From Cohnella kolymensis (GTDB lineage: Bacteria; Bacillota; Bacilli; Paenibacillales; Paenibacillaceae), in assembly GCF_000829465.1 (NCBI RefSeq), contig NZ_JXAL01000026.1, forward strand, positions 62,001 to 126,000: DNA of 64,000 bases, in the 5' to 3' direction. Of this stretch, positions 45,376 to 54,339 are shown in pieces; the first letter of the stretch is position 1, and each line of letters starts with the position of its first letter. The notes under the pieces were generated by a model. That model made no database searches. It saw nothing but the letters and a program-made list of their open reading frames with translations, and had not been told where the DNA came from. The position numbers were made by a program, and so were the translations under genes.

Positions 45376-45401
45376 ACGATTGTGCTGATAAGCATACGCT
45401 A
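45376..45401 (+). promoter_or_regulatory. Possible sigma-K promoter of the GGYHPYG gene
   Basis: AC at 45376-45377, 15 bp, then CATACGCTA at 45393-45401, fitting sigma-K CATANNNTA, about 30 bp before the start. Spore-coat-type proteins are usual sigma-K targets. Confidence 0.45.
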
Positions 45402-45431
45402 CATCATCAATTCGATTGGAGGTTTTATGGA

Positions 45432-45701
45432 ATGGCATTCAGCCCATACACGACTGGTCAATTCCCCGGAGCATATCCTCCGGGAGGTTATCCCGGCGGC
45501 TATCATCCTTACGGCGGTGGCTACCACCCGTATGGCGGGGGTTATCATCCTTATGGCGGCGGTTTCCACCCTTACGGCGGAGGGTATCATCCTTATGGCG
45601 GCGGTTTCCACCCTTACGGCGGCGGGTATCATCCATATGGCTATCATCCGTATGGCGGCGGCTACGGCGGTTGGCCCGGAACGCCACGGGAGCCTGAGTA
45701 A
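45432..45701 (+). CDS. Gly-Tyr-His-Pro repeat protein, probable spore coat component
   Basis: 89 aa with no known enzymatic domain. After MAFSPYTTGQFPGAYPP it is nearly all repeats of GGYHPYG or GGFHPYG, about nine heptads, then GYGGWPGTPREPE. Tyr and His in a Gly/Pro frame are typical of cross-linked or adhesive spore coat proteins. The start ATG 45432 has TGGAGG upstream. The DNA repeats are 21-42 bp long and near-identical, so copy number can vary between strains. A strong bidirectional terminator follows. Confidence 0.85.
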   Translation: MAFSPYTTGQFPGAYPPGGYPGGYHPYGGGYHPYGGGYHPYGGGFHPYGGGYHPYGGGFHPYGGGYHPYGYHPYGGGYGGWPGTPREPE

Positions 45702-45708
45702 AAATGCA

Positions 45709-45744
45709 AAAAAGGGGAGCGAATTTTCATTCGTTCCCCTTTTC
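45709..45744. terminator. Terminator between the GGYHPYG gene and the M29 gene
   Basis: AAAAGGGGA pairs with TCCCCTTTT (inner CGAA/TTCG), bidirectional. Confidence 0.88.
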
Positions 45745-45764
45745 ATTCCATTCCGTTCAGCTCA

Positions 45765-46997
45765 TTAGAAAGCCCAGTTTCCAGCGCGGAACACCGGTTC
45801 CGTCGTACCGTCGGCCAGAACTCCGTCAATATCGAGATCTTCCCTGCCAATCATAAAATCGACATGGGTTATGCTGTTATTCAATCCGCGCTCCGCAAGC
45901 TGTTCTTTACTCATTTCTCTGCCGCCTTCCATGCAGAAAGGAAACGCCATCCCTATTGCCAAATGACAAGCGGCATTCTCGTCGAACAGCGTATTGTAGA
46001 AAACGATGTTCGTATCCGAAATCGGCGAGCGATGCGGAACAAGCGCGACTTCGCCCAGGTAATGAGAGCCGTCGTCGGTATCGACCAGCCGCTTTAGCGC
46101 ATCGTATTCCTTTTCTGCATTGACATCGACGATTTTACCGTCTTGGAATGTGAATGAGAAGTTGTCGATCAGTTTACCGGCGTAGCTTAACGGTTTGCTG
46201 CTTGTCACTTTACCGTTAACGCTGCCGCGGAGCGGTGAAGTGAATACTTCCTCGGTCGGAATATTGGCGATGAACTCGGTTCCTTTAGCGTTGCGCGAAC
46301 CCGCCGCCACCCAAATATGCCCTTCGGGAAGCCCGACGGTCAAATCCGTGCCGGGAGCCCGGTAATGAAGAGCTTTGTATTTACGTTCATTGAGCCTTGC
46401 CGCTTTACCGGTCAGCGTGTCCGCATGCTCGCGCCAATTGTCGACCGGATTGCCGTTGCTGACGCGGGTAGCGGCGAAGATGGCTTCCCAAAGTGCGTCG
46501 ACGCGGCGGGATTCCTCCACATCAGGAAACACTTTATCCGCCCAAGCGCGAGAAGGTACCGCAATAATAGCCCATGCCACGTCATTGTTCATCTGAAACT
46601 TCTTGAACGGTATCATTGCCGTTCCTGCAGCCTTGTTGGCTGCGGCGATACGTGTGGAGTCGATTCCCTTGAGCAAATCCGGACTATCGCCAACGACGTA
46701 CAGGAAAGCTGCGCCGCCCTCCGCCATTTCAACTCTCGGATTTACTCTCCAGCTTGGGAATTCAGCCAATGCCTCTTCGGATGCGAGCTCAAACCGGGCT
46801 CTCGTGACGTCTTCGTCCGTCCATTCGACATGAACATGGTTTGCTCCGATCTCATAAGCGCGTCTAACCGCTTGTCTTACGAAAGCGGCCGCCTCGATCG
46901 GAGCCGTAATCATCAGGGTCTGGCCACGCTGTACGTTAACGCCGACTTCGACGGCGAGTGCCGCATATTGTTTCAAACGCTGCTCGAATTGTTCCAT
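45765..46997 (-). CDS. Aminopeptidase, M29 family (AmpS-like)
   Basis: Cytosolic cobalt/zinc aminopeptidase, 410 aa. Visible M29 features are the N-terminal helical block (LAVEVGVNVQRGQTLMITAP), LPEGHIWVAAG, the metal-site EVFTSPLRGSVNG (TEE...EVFT), ALVPHRSPIS, FDENAACHLAIG and the final THVDFMIGREDLDIDGV. The start is ATG 46997 (MEQFEQRLKQ) with AGAGGA upstream. A reading from 47267 would run over the next gene and is not used. The frame is intact. Confidence 0.93.
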   Translation of the reverse strand: MEQFEQRLKQYAALAVEVGVNVQRGQTLMITAPIEAAAFVRQAVRRAYEIGANHVHVEWTDEDVTRARFELASEEALAEFPSWRVNPRVEMAEGGAAFLYVVGDSPDLLKGIDSTRIAAANKAAGTAMIPFKKFQMNNDVAWAIIAVPSRAWADKVFPDVEESRRVDALWEAIFAATRVSNGNPVDNWREHADTLTGKAARLNERKYKALHYRAPGTDLTVGLPEGHIWVAAGSRNAKGTEFIANIPTEEVFTSPLRGSVNGKVTSSKPLSYAGKLIDNFSFTFQDGKIVDVNAEKEYDALKRLVDTDDGSHYLGEVALVPHRSPISDTNIVFYNTLFDENAACHLAIGMAFPFCMEGGREMSKEQLAERGLNNSITHVDFMIGREDLDIDGVLADGTTEPVFRAGNWAF

Positions 46998-47040
46998 TTG
47001 AAGGTTCCTCTTTACATTATTATTTTGGATGACTTTAAGC

Positions 47041-47738
47041 TCACATGCCCGCTTGCACTTCGAGCTTCTCCCCCGGAGCGAGCACCTTGCCCTTTTGCCC
47101 TTGGGATTCCAGCTTCTTAACGAATGCTTCAGCATCCTGGCGAATAAGCGGGAACGAGTTGTAATGGACCGGGATGACGAGCTTGGCTCCGAACCATTTG
47201 GCTGCGAGCAATGCGTCCTCAGGTCCCATCGTATAATGACCGCCGATCGGGATGAACGCAACATCAATCGGATAGCGCTCGCCGATCATCTTCATATCTC
47301 CGAATAACGCCGTATCGCCGGTATGTAGAACGGTCAATCCCTCAGCGCGAATAATGAATCCTGCAGGCATGCCTGCGTAAATGACCTTCCCCTCTTCAAG
47401 GGTGATCCCGGAGCTGTGAAACGCCTGTATCATGGTTGCTTGGCATAACCCAAATCCACCGTGCCCCCGAGGTTCATATCGATTGTTTTCAGTCCTTTGC
47501 CGCCCATATACATGGCAAGTTCAACCATAGCGACAATGGGTGCGTTATTGCTCCTCGCAATCGGCTCCGCGTCCAGAATATGATCGATATGGGCATGCGT
47601 AAGAAGAATGTTGTCGACCTTAATATCTTCCGGTTTCGTCACCGCGAGCTCGTTGCCCCTCAAGAAAGGGTCAATAACGAGCGATTTGCCGTTAGTGACC
47701 AGCTGTACGCAAGAATGTCCGTGATAGATGATTTCCAG
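47041..47738 (-). CDS. YtkL-type (UPF0173) MBL-fold hydrolase, frame broken near 47439, odd start
   Basis: Metal-dependent MBL-fold hydrolase of the UPF0173/YtkL family. It begins with EIIYHGHSCVQLV, then NILLTHAHIDHILDA carries the HxHxDH metal motif, LTVLHTGDTALFGDM carries the Asp, and VIPVHYNSFP the last His. Two features are odd. The only usable start is CTG 47738, with AGGAGGAG eight bases upstream, where relatives have ATG. The frame also breaks after GYAK near 47439; one G restores ATMIQAFHSS and gives about 232 aa, normal length. Substrate unknown. Confidence 0.88.
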
Positions 47739-47824
47739 AACAATCTCCTCCTCTTAATTAGGCTAGGCATTGTGAGTAGTAGCAAGCTTGTTCCTTGATT
47801 ATACCCTTGCACAAGATGCCTATG

Positions 47825-49162
47825 TCAAACTCTGCGAATCATTAACGAAGAGCCGAATGCGATCAAGGAAGCGATTAATCCATATACGAACAAATGGTGA
47901 ATTCCTGCATAGAAATTAGCCGCTTGATTCAGAAAGGCTCCCATGATCGTGACGCCCATTGCTGTCCCGATGTTTCGTGAGAACAGCTGAAGTGAGGTGG
48001 AGATCCCTTTCTGATGCGGCTCTACCAATTGCTGCGACCCGATCGTAGACACAGTGGACGTAAGCCCGAACGCAAGCCCCTGCACGCCCATTGCCGCAAA
48101 TACATACCAAAAACCGTGTCCGTGCCGCATCAGGAACAGCATGGCAGCGGATAACACAAGAAAGACGTTGCCGATGATCATGAGCCTGGAATAGCCGTAA
48201 CGCACGATCCATTTGCCCGAGGGCACGGACACCGCCATCCATCCGATAGACATGCCAAGCAGCGCCAACCCGCTCATGAACAGCGAGTAATTCTGCTCCT
48301 GCAAGAACAAAGGGATATAGGAAGATGATCCGAACAGGGCGATACAGCTCAGGAACCCGTTGATAATCATCCATGCAATCGGCGGGTTGCGAAGCATGGA
48401 CAGCGGGATGACGGGAGAAGGGTGGCGTCTCTCATACAGGTAAAATAGAATGAGTGCCAACAACCCGCCTGCCGCATATACGAATTCATATGTCCGGGCG
48501 GTTGTCGTCAACAGAAGCAAGCTGATTGCGGCGGCAAACAGAAGCGCGCCTAAAATATCGATCTTCGATTTTTTCGGATGGTAAACTTCCTTGTAAAAGG
48601 TCAACAAAATAACGGAAACGATGCAAATCGGGATATTGATCAAAAAGATCCAGCGCCAGCTGGAATACTCGACTAATGCCGCGCCGAGCAAAGGCGCCAA
48701 TACGGCTGATAGCCCCCACATGCCCGTAAACAGAGCCTGGATCTTCCCTCTATTCTCCACGGCGAACAAATCTCCCGCAATGATGGCCGGGAACGGCATC
48801 ATGATGCCCGCTCCGAGGCCTTGCACCGTTCGGAATACGACCAATTGAAGCATGGTGTTCGCCGCGCCGCACAGGATTGATCCGGCTAGAAAAATGAGGA
48901 TTCCCGCCGCAAAAATCTTTTTACGTCCGTACAAGTCCGAGATTCTTCCTGCCACAGGTGAAACAACGGTTGCCATGATCATATAAGAAGCGAAGCTCCA
49001 GGCATAAAGTTCAAAGCCGCCGAGATCTTTGGCGATATAACCCATTGTGGTATTGATGATGGTTGTATCCATAGAGGCTACAAGCATCGACAGAACGATG
49101 CTGACCATCACCGGAAGCCTTGATTTGTCTGCTGCCGATGCGGCCAATTGCTGACTGGACAA
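47825..49162 (-). CDS. MFS drug-efflux transporter (DHA2/EmrB type, 14-helix family)
   Basis: Proton-coupled efflux pump of the major facilitator superfamily, about 445 aa. Motif A is GRISDLYGRKKIF, motif D1 is the first-helix MDTTIINTTMGYI, and motif C is VQGLGAGIMMPFP. The usual 14 helices cover the length. The start is TTG 49162, right after AAGGAGG; a TTG/ATG upstream lies in the preceding gene. It is 14 bp after the small 86-aa gene and so probably cotranscribed. Substrate unknown; a MarR regulator is 4 kb away and not clearly linked. Confidence 0.9.
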   Translation of the reverse strand: MSSQQLAASAADKSRLPVMVSIVLSMLVASMDTTIINTTMGYIAKDLGGFELYAWSFASYMIMATVVSPVAGRISDLYGRKKIFAAGILIFLAGSILCGAANTMLQLVVFRTVQGLGAGIMMPFPAIIAGDLFAVENRGKIQALFTGMWGLSAVLAPLLGAALVEYSSWRWIFLINIPICIVSVILLTFYKEVYHPKKSKIDILGALLFAAAISLLLLTTTARTYEFVYAAGGLLALILFYLYERRHPSPVIPLSMLRNPPIAWMIINGFLSCIALFGSSSYIPLFLQEQNYSLFMSGLALLGMSIGWMAVSVPSGKWIVRYGYSRLMIIGNVFLVLSAAMLFLMRHGHGFWYVFAAMGVQGLAFGLTSTVSTIGSQQLVEPHQKGISTSLQLFSRNIGTAMGVTIMGAFLNQAANFYAGIHHLFVYGLIASLIAFGSSLMIRRV

Positions 49163-49175
49163 AATAGAACCTCCT

Positions 49176-49436
49176 TTAAGCCTGTTTAACCGCAGTAACA
49201 AATTGCTCGAAAAAAGCGTCGCTCTCCTCGAGCTGTTCGTCTACAGCCTGAATTTCCTCTTCGCTGCCGGGCTCGTTAAGGAAGTTTAACGCATAGCTCC
49301 AATCACGCTTGCCGTCGCTGCTTTGAAGTGTAATTTCATATGGCCTCTTATGGTTTTCCACCTCGAATTGCACGTGCCCCACAAAACCGGTGTCTTCTGC
49401 ATGGGTCATCTTGGCGCCGAGTATGTGAACTTTCAT
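49176..49436 (-). CDS. Small conserved hypothetical protein
   Basis: 86 aa, acidic, starting at MKVHILGAKM. The centre has VGHVQFEVENHKRPYEITLQ, then SSDGKRDWSYALNFL and an acidic helix (SEEEIQAVDEQLEESDAFF). This is an alternating strand then helix pattern with no motif I can name. The start ATG 49436 has GGGAG upstream. It is directly upstream of the MFS gene by 13 bp, so is likely in its operon. Confidence 0.75.
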   Translation of the reverse strand: MKVHILGAKMTHAEDTGFVGHVQFEVENHKRPYEITLQSSDGKRDWSYALNFLNEPGSEEEIQAVDEQLEESDAFFEQFVTAVKQA

Positions 49437-49540
49437 CTGTTTCCATCTCCCTTTCCGGATCCGATAGTATTCAGGATATTCTTACCACGAAGATCAAAGT
49501 TATTATTGCCTAAAGAAACAGCAAAGTACAGGAAATAAAT

Positions 49541-51595
49541 TTAAGAGGCGCCGCGGCCGTATGCAGGCAAATGCATCAAAAAAATGCTTCCGCCTTCAGG
49601 TTGATTGTACGCCCGGATGGTGCCGCCGTGCAGCTGCACGATCTCTTTGGAAATCGAAAGTCCGAGACCGCTGCCTCCTGAGGAGGAATGGCGGGATTTG
49701 TCCGTTTTGTAAAAGCGGTCGAAAATATGAGGCAAATCCTCGGGATGTATGCCTGTTCCGCTGTCGGCCACCGAGATTTCCACAGTCTCCCTGTCCTGCA
49801 AAGCTCTCAACGTAATGGTGATGCTGCCATCGGCAGCCGTATACCTAAGAGCATTGTAGAGCAGGTTGGCGAATACGCGGTCCATGCGGCGTACGTCGAT
49901 CCACACGGTGGCGGAAGACGAATGCTCGCCGTCAATCAAGCAGTCAAACTGAATGCCTTTTTCCCGTATCTCCATACTATACTGCTCCAAAATACGTTCG
50001 CGCCAATCCGATAAGCTGATCACATCCCGCGAGAGCTCTACTCTCCTGGCCTCCAGTACGGAAAGCTCGAACAGATCCTGAATGAGAGAATTCAGTCCGT
50101 CCAGCCTGCCGAGCATTAAACGGATCGTCGCCTGCCGATGCTCCGGATCGGTGATGACATCATCCCTCAGTGCTTCCAGATAGCCTTGAAGCAGTGTCAT
50201 CGGCGTGCGCAAATCATGCGAAATATTGCTCACCAGCTGCCTTCGGGACAGCTCCGCACGCTCCAGCTCCTCTGTCCTCTGCGCGATTCGCTCTTCGAGC
50301 GAATTGTTTAGTTCGCCGAGCTCGGCGGACATCCGTTCCGCCCGCTCATAGGTTCGGGAAAATCGCAGCGAAATGATGAAGGAATTCATCACCACCAAAA
50401 AGAGCAGCCCGAAAGGGACCATATCGATAGAGCGCCACCAGCCGTTATAGAACAAAATGTCGTTAATGATCGTCAGGACAAGGCCTGCAACACCGATTAA
50501 AGCGAGATTTGCGCCTTCCCGCCTGCGTATACGGGAGACGAGCAAGGCGGCCAGCGTTATTGCACTGACCATCAGCACATATATCTGGAACATAGCGAGC
50601 AAAGATGTGAACACCAGCGAAGGCAGCGTTAAAGCGCATATAACGAGCACAGCGGCCGCCGCTGCGGCGATTTTAAACCATCTGCGCCTGATTTCGTGCG
50701 GGTAGATCCTGTGAAAATAACCGAAGCCGGACAACGCCGCGAGCACAAACGCCGTGTATTCGAGCCGCGTTCCCCACTCCCAGCCGAGCTCCGGCAGCCA
50801 CTGAAACAGAAATCCCTCGCCGATCAAGCCCATACGAAGGGCGACGAACAAGCAGAGTAAAGCGAAGAGCAGATTCGCGTACTCCTTTCTGCGAAGCACG
50901 TAGAGACCGATATGATAAAAGCCGATCATGAGCAAACAGCCGAATACGATAAGCTCCTGGGCCGCATCGCGCATTTGCAGCTTCTCTATTTGATCTGCTT
51001 GTCCGGCAATGAGCTCCGTACGAATGCCGCCGCGCCTATGATCGAAGTTTGCGACAACGAGCTTCAGATAGGTTTGCGGACTTTCGGCGTCCACATAAAC
51101 GGTAGCCGGCATCTGGAACGGAACGGTCGAGCGAGCGTCTTCACCGACCTTGCCTCTGGAAAGAACCAGCTGTCCGTCTATGTACAGTTCATATGCGGTC
51201 GACACATTCGGCACTCGGATGGCCAGCAGATTCCGCTCCGTACGATGCCGAACGGTGAGTTGATAGATCCCGATTCCCTGATCGCGGATGTGAATGCCAT
51301 TACCGGCGGGGATGCTGCCCCAGGTTGCGGGCACTTCGATCGTGCCGGGAATTGCCCTTGCATGGCCTTCCTCATCGGTATCGAGCCAGCTGAAGTTCCA
51401 CTGACCGTTAAGAGGAACGACGCCGTCCGTGTTCCAAGACCATTCGGTTAGATCGATAAGGCCGTTCTTCGCTTGCGGAAAATGCCTGTGTGAGTCTGGA
51501 GAGGATGCGGCACACCCGCATGTCAACGTGACGAGGCAAATGGCCGCAAACACCCATTTCACCGCATTCGGCTTAATCCAATGGTAAAACTTCAC
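49541..51595 (-). CDS. Sensor histidine kinase with 7TMR-DISM-type sensor
   Basis: 684 aa. There is a signal peptide with cysteines (VTLTCGCAASS, possible lipobox), then a long outside domain of beta-sandwich type (QWNFSWLD, IEVPATWGSIPAG, VPNVSTAYELYIDG). About seven helices near residues 210-400 form the 7TMR-DISM unit, followed by a helical linker. The HisKA H-box SNISHDLRTPMTLL and the HATPase N, G1 and F boxes (VADSGTGIHPEDLP, FDRFYKTD, SGLGLSISKEIVQLHGG) follow. The C-terminus RGAS ends at 49541. It is divergent from the response regulator gene, 149 bp away. Confidence 0.9.
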   Translation of the reverse strand: MKFYHWIKPNAVKWVFAAICLVTLTCGCAASSPDSHRHFPQAKNGLIDLTEWSWNTDGVVPLNGQWNFSWLDTDEEGHARAIPGTIEVPATWGSIPAGNGIHIRDQGIGIYQLTVRHRTERNLLAIRVPNVSTAYELYIDGQLVLSRGKVGEDARSTVPFQMPATVYVDAESPQTYLKLVVANFDHRRGGIRTELIAGQADQIEKLQMRDAAQELIVFGCLLMIGFYHIGLYVLRRKEYANLLFALLCLFVALRMGLIGEGFLFQWLPELGWEWGTRLEYTAFVLAALSGFGYFHRIYPHEIRRRWFKIAAAAAAVLVICALTLPSLVFTSLLAMFQIYVLMVSAITLAALLVSRIRRREGANLALIGVAGLVLTIINDILFYNGWWRSIDMVPFGLLFLVVMNSFIISLRFSRTYERAERMSAELGELNNSLEERIAQRTEELERAELSRRQLVSNISHDLRTPMTLLQGYLEALRDDVITDPEHRQATIRLMLGRLDGLNSLIQDLFELSVLEARRVELSRDVISLSDWRERILEQYSMEIREKGIQFDCLIDGEHSSSATVWIDVRRMDRVFANLLYNALRYTAADGSITITLRALQDRETVEISVADSGTGIHPEDLPHIFDRFYKTDKSRHSSSGGSGLGLSISKEIVQLHGGTIRAYNQPEGGSIFLMHLPAYGRGAS

Positions 51596-51671
51596 GATGT
51601 TCTCTCCCCGGCATATACTGTTAGTTACGGATTATCGTTCGTTCGTGCTCGAACGTCATTGTAACGGCGCA

Positions 51672-51701
51672 TTGATTACACGTCAACGCTTTCGTTATAA
51701 T
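51672..51701 (+). promoter_or_regulatory. Promoter of the response regulator gene
   Basis: TTGATT (51672-51677), 18 bp, then TATAAT (51696-51701), about 43 bp before GTG 51745. Confidence 0.6.
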
Positions 51702-51744
51702 TAAGCGTGTGTTATCAAGACTCTTCGATTTGGGGGAAAATAGG

Positions 51745-52470
51745 GTGACAGGGTCTTCAGCCGACGTGCTTGTCGTGGATGACGAGCTCGATATCACGGA
51801 GCTGATTACGCTCTATCTGCAAAGAGAGGGCTACACGGTTCATACGGCGGACAATGGAGAAGACGCGCTCCGGATCGCCGAAACGCTCATTCCGGATTTA
51901 ATCGTTCTGGACATGAACCTTGGTAAAATGGATGGAATCGAAGTTTGCCGAAGCTTGCGCTCAGGTGCCTGCGCGGATGTGCCCATTGTGTTCTTAAGCT
52001 GCAAAAGCGAGGACCGGGACATTATACGAGGCTTATCCGAGGGCGGAGACGATTACATAACGAAACCCTTCAGCCCTGGTCAGCTTGTCGCAAGAATTCA
52101 GGCGCATATCCGCAGGCGCAGGACGCGGGAGCGGAACGGCGAAGATGCCGCTGCTGTACTTTCGTTTCCCGGACTTGAAATCGACTTTCGCACTTTGGAA
52201 GTACGTCTTAACGGTGACAAAGTTGCCTTATCCGCCAAGGAATTTGAGCTCCTCAGCGTACTGGCGCGCCAGCCTAACCGGGTTTTTCCGTTGGAGGAGC
52301 TGTACCGGCGTGTATGGCAGTCGGACAGCATGGGCGATACCCGGACGCTGATGGTACACGTAAGCAATTTACGTAAAAAGATGGAATCCGATCCCGCCCG
52401 CCCGCGCTGGGTGCAAACGGTGCGCGGATTCGGCTACAGATTCAGCCCGGGCACGCCCGGTGACGACTAG
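51745..52470 (+). CDS. OmpR/PhoB-family response regulator
   Basis: 241 aa. The receiver domain has VLVVDDELD with the acidic pocket, LIVLDMNLGKMDG with the phospho-acceptor Asp, FLSCKSED with the conserved Ser, and DYITKPFSPGQL with the Lys. The C-terminal winged helix has LEIDFRTLEVRLNGDKVALS, AKEFELLSVLARQPN and TLMVHVSNLRKKM. The start is GTG 51745 with a GGGGGA site. It is divergent from the histidine kinase gene, its likely partner, and is followed 21 bp later by the methyltransferase gene. Confidence 0.93.
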   Translation: MTGSSADVLVVDDELDITELITLYLQREGYTVHTADNGEDALRIAETLIPDLIVLDMNLGKMDGIEVCRSLRSGACADVPIVFLSCKSEDRDIIRGLSEGGDDYITKPFSPGQLVARIQAHIRRRRTRERNGEDAAAVLSFPGLEIDFRTLEVRLNGDKVALSAKEFELLSVLARQPNRVFPLEELYRRVWQSDSMGDTRTLMVHVSNLRKKMESDPARPRWVQTVRGFGYRFSPGTPGDD

Positions 52471-52491
52471 AGAAAAGGAAGAACCGAACTT

Positions 52492-53361
52492 ATGCAGATA
52501 GCTCGCGATTGGAAAGATTACGAACTGCTTGACACCGGCAACGGCGAGAAATTGGAGCGTTGGGGAGACGTCATTCTGAGACGGCCGGATCCTCAGATTA
52601 TATGGCCGATCGCAGCGGAGCACCAGGCTTGGAAGCAAGCCGACGGCCACTACCACCGCAGCTCCAGCGGCGGCGGGGAGTGGAGTTTCCGCCGTACGCT
52701 GCCGGATCGATGGAAAATTTCATATGGTCCTCTGAAGTTTCATATCCGCCCCACCAGCTTTAAGCACACCGGCTTGTTTCCTGAACAAGCGGTTAACTGG
52801 AGCTGGATGATGGACAAAATACGATCCGCCGATCGGCCGATCCGGGTTCTCAATCTGTTCGCGTATACCGGCGGCGCGACAGTCGCTTCCGCTGCGGCCG
52901 GAGCCGAAGTGTGCCATGTGGACGCCGCCAAAGGAATGGTCCAATGGGCGAAAGAGAATGCGCAGCTGTCCGGATTGGAAAGCGCTCCGATCCGTTACAT
53001 TACGGACGATGTTTTCAAGTTCGTTCAACGGGAAGAACGCCGCGGCCGTCAGTATGAGGCCATTATTATGGATCCGCCGTCTTACGGTCGGGGTCCGAAC
53101 GGCGAGATGTGGAAGCTGGAGGAAAATCTGTTTCCGTTTTTGGAGTCCTGCCTCTCCATCCTGTCCGATCGTCCGTTGTTCATGTTGGTGAACTCGTATA
53201 CGACCGGTCTGTCCCCTACCGTTCTTCACAATCTGCTGCAAATGTCCGTCGGCCGCAAATTCGGCGGCACTCTTGATTGCGGTGAGATCGGTCTGCCGAT
53301 CACCCGCAGCGGACTTACGCTGCCTTGCGGAATTTACGGCAGATGGGAAAGCCAATCTTAA
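52492..53361 (+). CDS. Class I SAM methyltransferase, RlmI-like
   Basis: 289 aa. An N-terminal strand region is followed by a Rossmann fold: motif I VLNLFAYTGGATVASAAAGA, then CHVDAAKGMVQWAKENAQ, and the catalytic IIMDPPSYGRGPNGE. The DPPSYGRG form is that of RlmI/RlmK-type large-subunit rRNA cytosine methyltransferases. The PUA domain of RlmI is missing, so the target is uncertain. It starts ATG 52492 after AAGGAAG, 21 bp from the response regulator gene, and is likely coexpressed with it. Confidence 0.85.
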   Translation: MQIARDWKDYELLDTGNGEKLERWGDVILRRPDPQIIWPIAAEHQAWKQADGHYHRSSSGGGEWSFRRTLPDRWKISYGPLKFHIRPTSFKHTGLFPEQAVNWSWMMDKIRSADRPIRVLNLFAYTGGATVASAAAGAEVCHVDAAKGMVQWAKENAQLSGLESAPIRYITDDVFKFVQREERRGRQYEAIIMDPPSYGRGPNGEMWKLEENLFPFLESCLSILSDRPLFMLVNSYTTGLSPTVLHNLLQMSVGRKFGGTLDCGEIGLPITRSGLTLPCGIYGRWESQS

Positions 53362-53368
53362 CAAGACG

Positions 53369-53400
53369 AAGCCCCTTTCCGGCATAGGAATGGGGCTTTA
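53369..53400 (+). terminator. Terminator after the RlmI-like gene
   Basis: AAGCCCC pairs with GGGGCTT around a partly paired loop (TCC/GGA), followed by a short T-run. Confidence 0.6.
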
Positions 53401-53410
53401 CGCATAGGAT

Positions 53411-53448
53411 AAAAACGCCCCTTTCGCTTTGTGACGTCAGGGGTGCTT
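53411..53448 (-). terminator. Terminator after the MarR gene
   Basis: On the minus strand GCACCCCT pairs with AGGGGCGT and a TTTT run follows. Confidence 0.5.
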
Positions 53449-53457
53449 CCATTTGGA

Positions 53458-53955
53458 TTATATAGCCGGGGTTTCCAGGTTATCTTTGGCATCTTCCGCA
53501 GCCGTGTCCGCGGCCGGCTGACGTTCGCCGGTTGCGTTGTTATCCCGGGTACCGGCCACCTTGCTGATCAGGTACACCAATAACTGCCGGTTATGGCTGG
53601 ATACCCGCTCCAAGGAGCGATTCGCGATGTCGCTGCGAATAGCGACTCCCCGCTCCACTTCAGAACGGCCTACTTCAGTCATCGTTACCCACACGATCCG
53701 CCGGTCCCGCTCGTCCCTTTTCCGGACAACGAGTCCGTTGCGTGCCATACGATCGAGCAAAGTCGTGACCGCCGCTGGAGTCGTTTCAAGATGGGGGAGC
53801 AGCTCGGAGGGCTTCATCGGCTCATGGGCTTGCAGAAGCTCCAGCACTTCCAGCTGTCCTACCGTTAACCCAGGGGCCAGCTCGGCTTCCATCCGGGCGT
53901 TCCAATCCTTCGTTAGCTTCATCCAGCTTTTCACAAAATCCGCCGCATTCTCCAC
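53458..53955 (-). CDS. MarR-family transcriptional regulator
   Basis: 165 aa. Winged-helix dimer with LTVGQLEVLELLQAHEPMK, then the recognition helix region ETTPAAVTTLLDRMARNGLV, and the wing RKRDERDRRIVWVTMTE. The C-terminal about 30 residues (TGERQPAADTAAEDAKD) are low complexity and not typical of MarR. No gene it could control lies next to it in divergence, apart from the small plus-strand gene 190 bp away, so the target is unknown. Confidence 0.9.
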   Translation of the reverse strand: MENAADFVKSWMKLTKDWNARMEAELAPGLTVGQLEVLELLQAHEPMKPSELLPHLETTPAAVTTLLDRMARNGLVVRKRDERDRRIVWVTMTEVGRSEVERGVAIRSDIANRSLERVSSHNRQLLVYLISKVAGTRDNNATGERQPAADTAAEDAKDNLETPAI

Positions 53956-54147
53956 AGGTATGCCCCTTTCTTCCCGAACCTTGCCTCCTCTTTTATTATA
54001 CTCAGGGGCTGTGTCGAAAGATAGTTTAACGCGATTAAATATTTACGACATAAACCGCGCCCATAACGAACAAGGCGACATAAGAAGACATATACTAGCT
54101 ACAGAAAATGGGGAAATTCGCAGAATACTGTTAGAGGAGGCGAACCC

Positions 54148-54324
54148 ATGACCGCATCGGATGAACGAATTAAAATGATCGGGCAGATGGCTCAAGATGC
54201 CGGATTAATAGAAGACCCACAGTGGCTCGATCGGCTGAAGGAGCCGGTGCCGCTATGGGTCGTATTGGATATGTTATTGAAGTGGATCGATCGAACGGAT
54301 TCGCAGGACGGTCCGTATGACTGA
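54148..54324 (+). CDS. Small conserved-type protein, unknown function
   Basis: 58 aa, starting ATG 54148 with TAGAGGAGG upstream, a strong ribosome site. The sequence is helical: MTASDERIKMIGQMAQDAGL, then EDPQWLDRLKEPVPLWVVLD, MLLKWIDRTD. Trp, Leu and Pro spacing suggests a small globular helix bundle. It is divergent from the MarR gene, convergent with parC, and ends 15 bp before the end of parC. I do not know the family. Confidence 0.65.
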   Translation: MTASDERIKMIGQMAQDAGLIEDPQWLDRLKEPVPLWVVLDMLLKWIDRTDSQDGPYD

Positions 54325-54339
54325 CAGGACGTCCGTTAA

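Noticed and set aside
45199..45390. A membrane-protein tail upstream of the GGYHPYG gene
   Set aside because: A plus-strand frame is hydrophobic but has no start codon with a ribosome site and no family resemblance.
46998..47267. N-terminal extension of the M29 aminopeptidase
   Set aside because: It overlaps the end of the YtkL-like gene and lacks a ribosome site; the family starts at ATG 46997.
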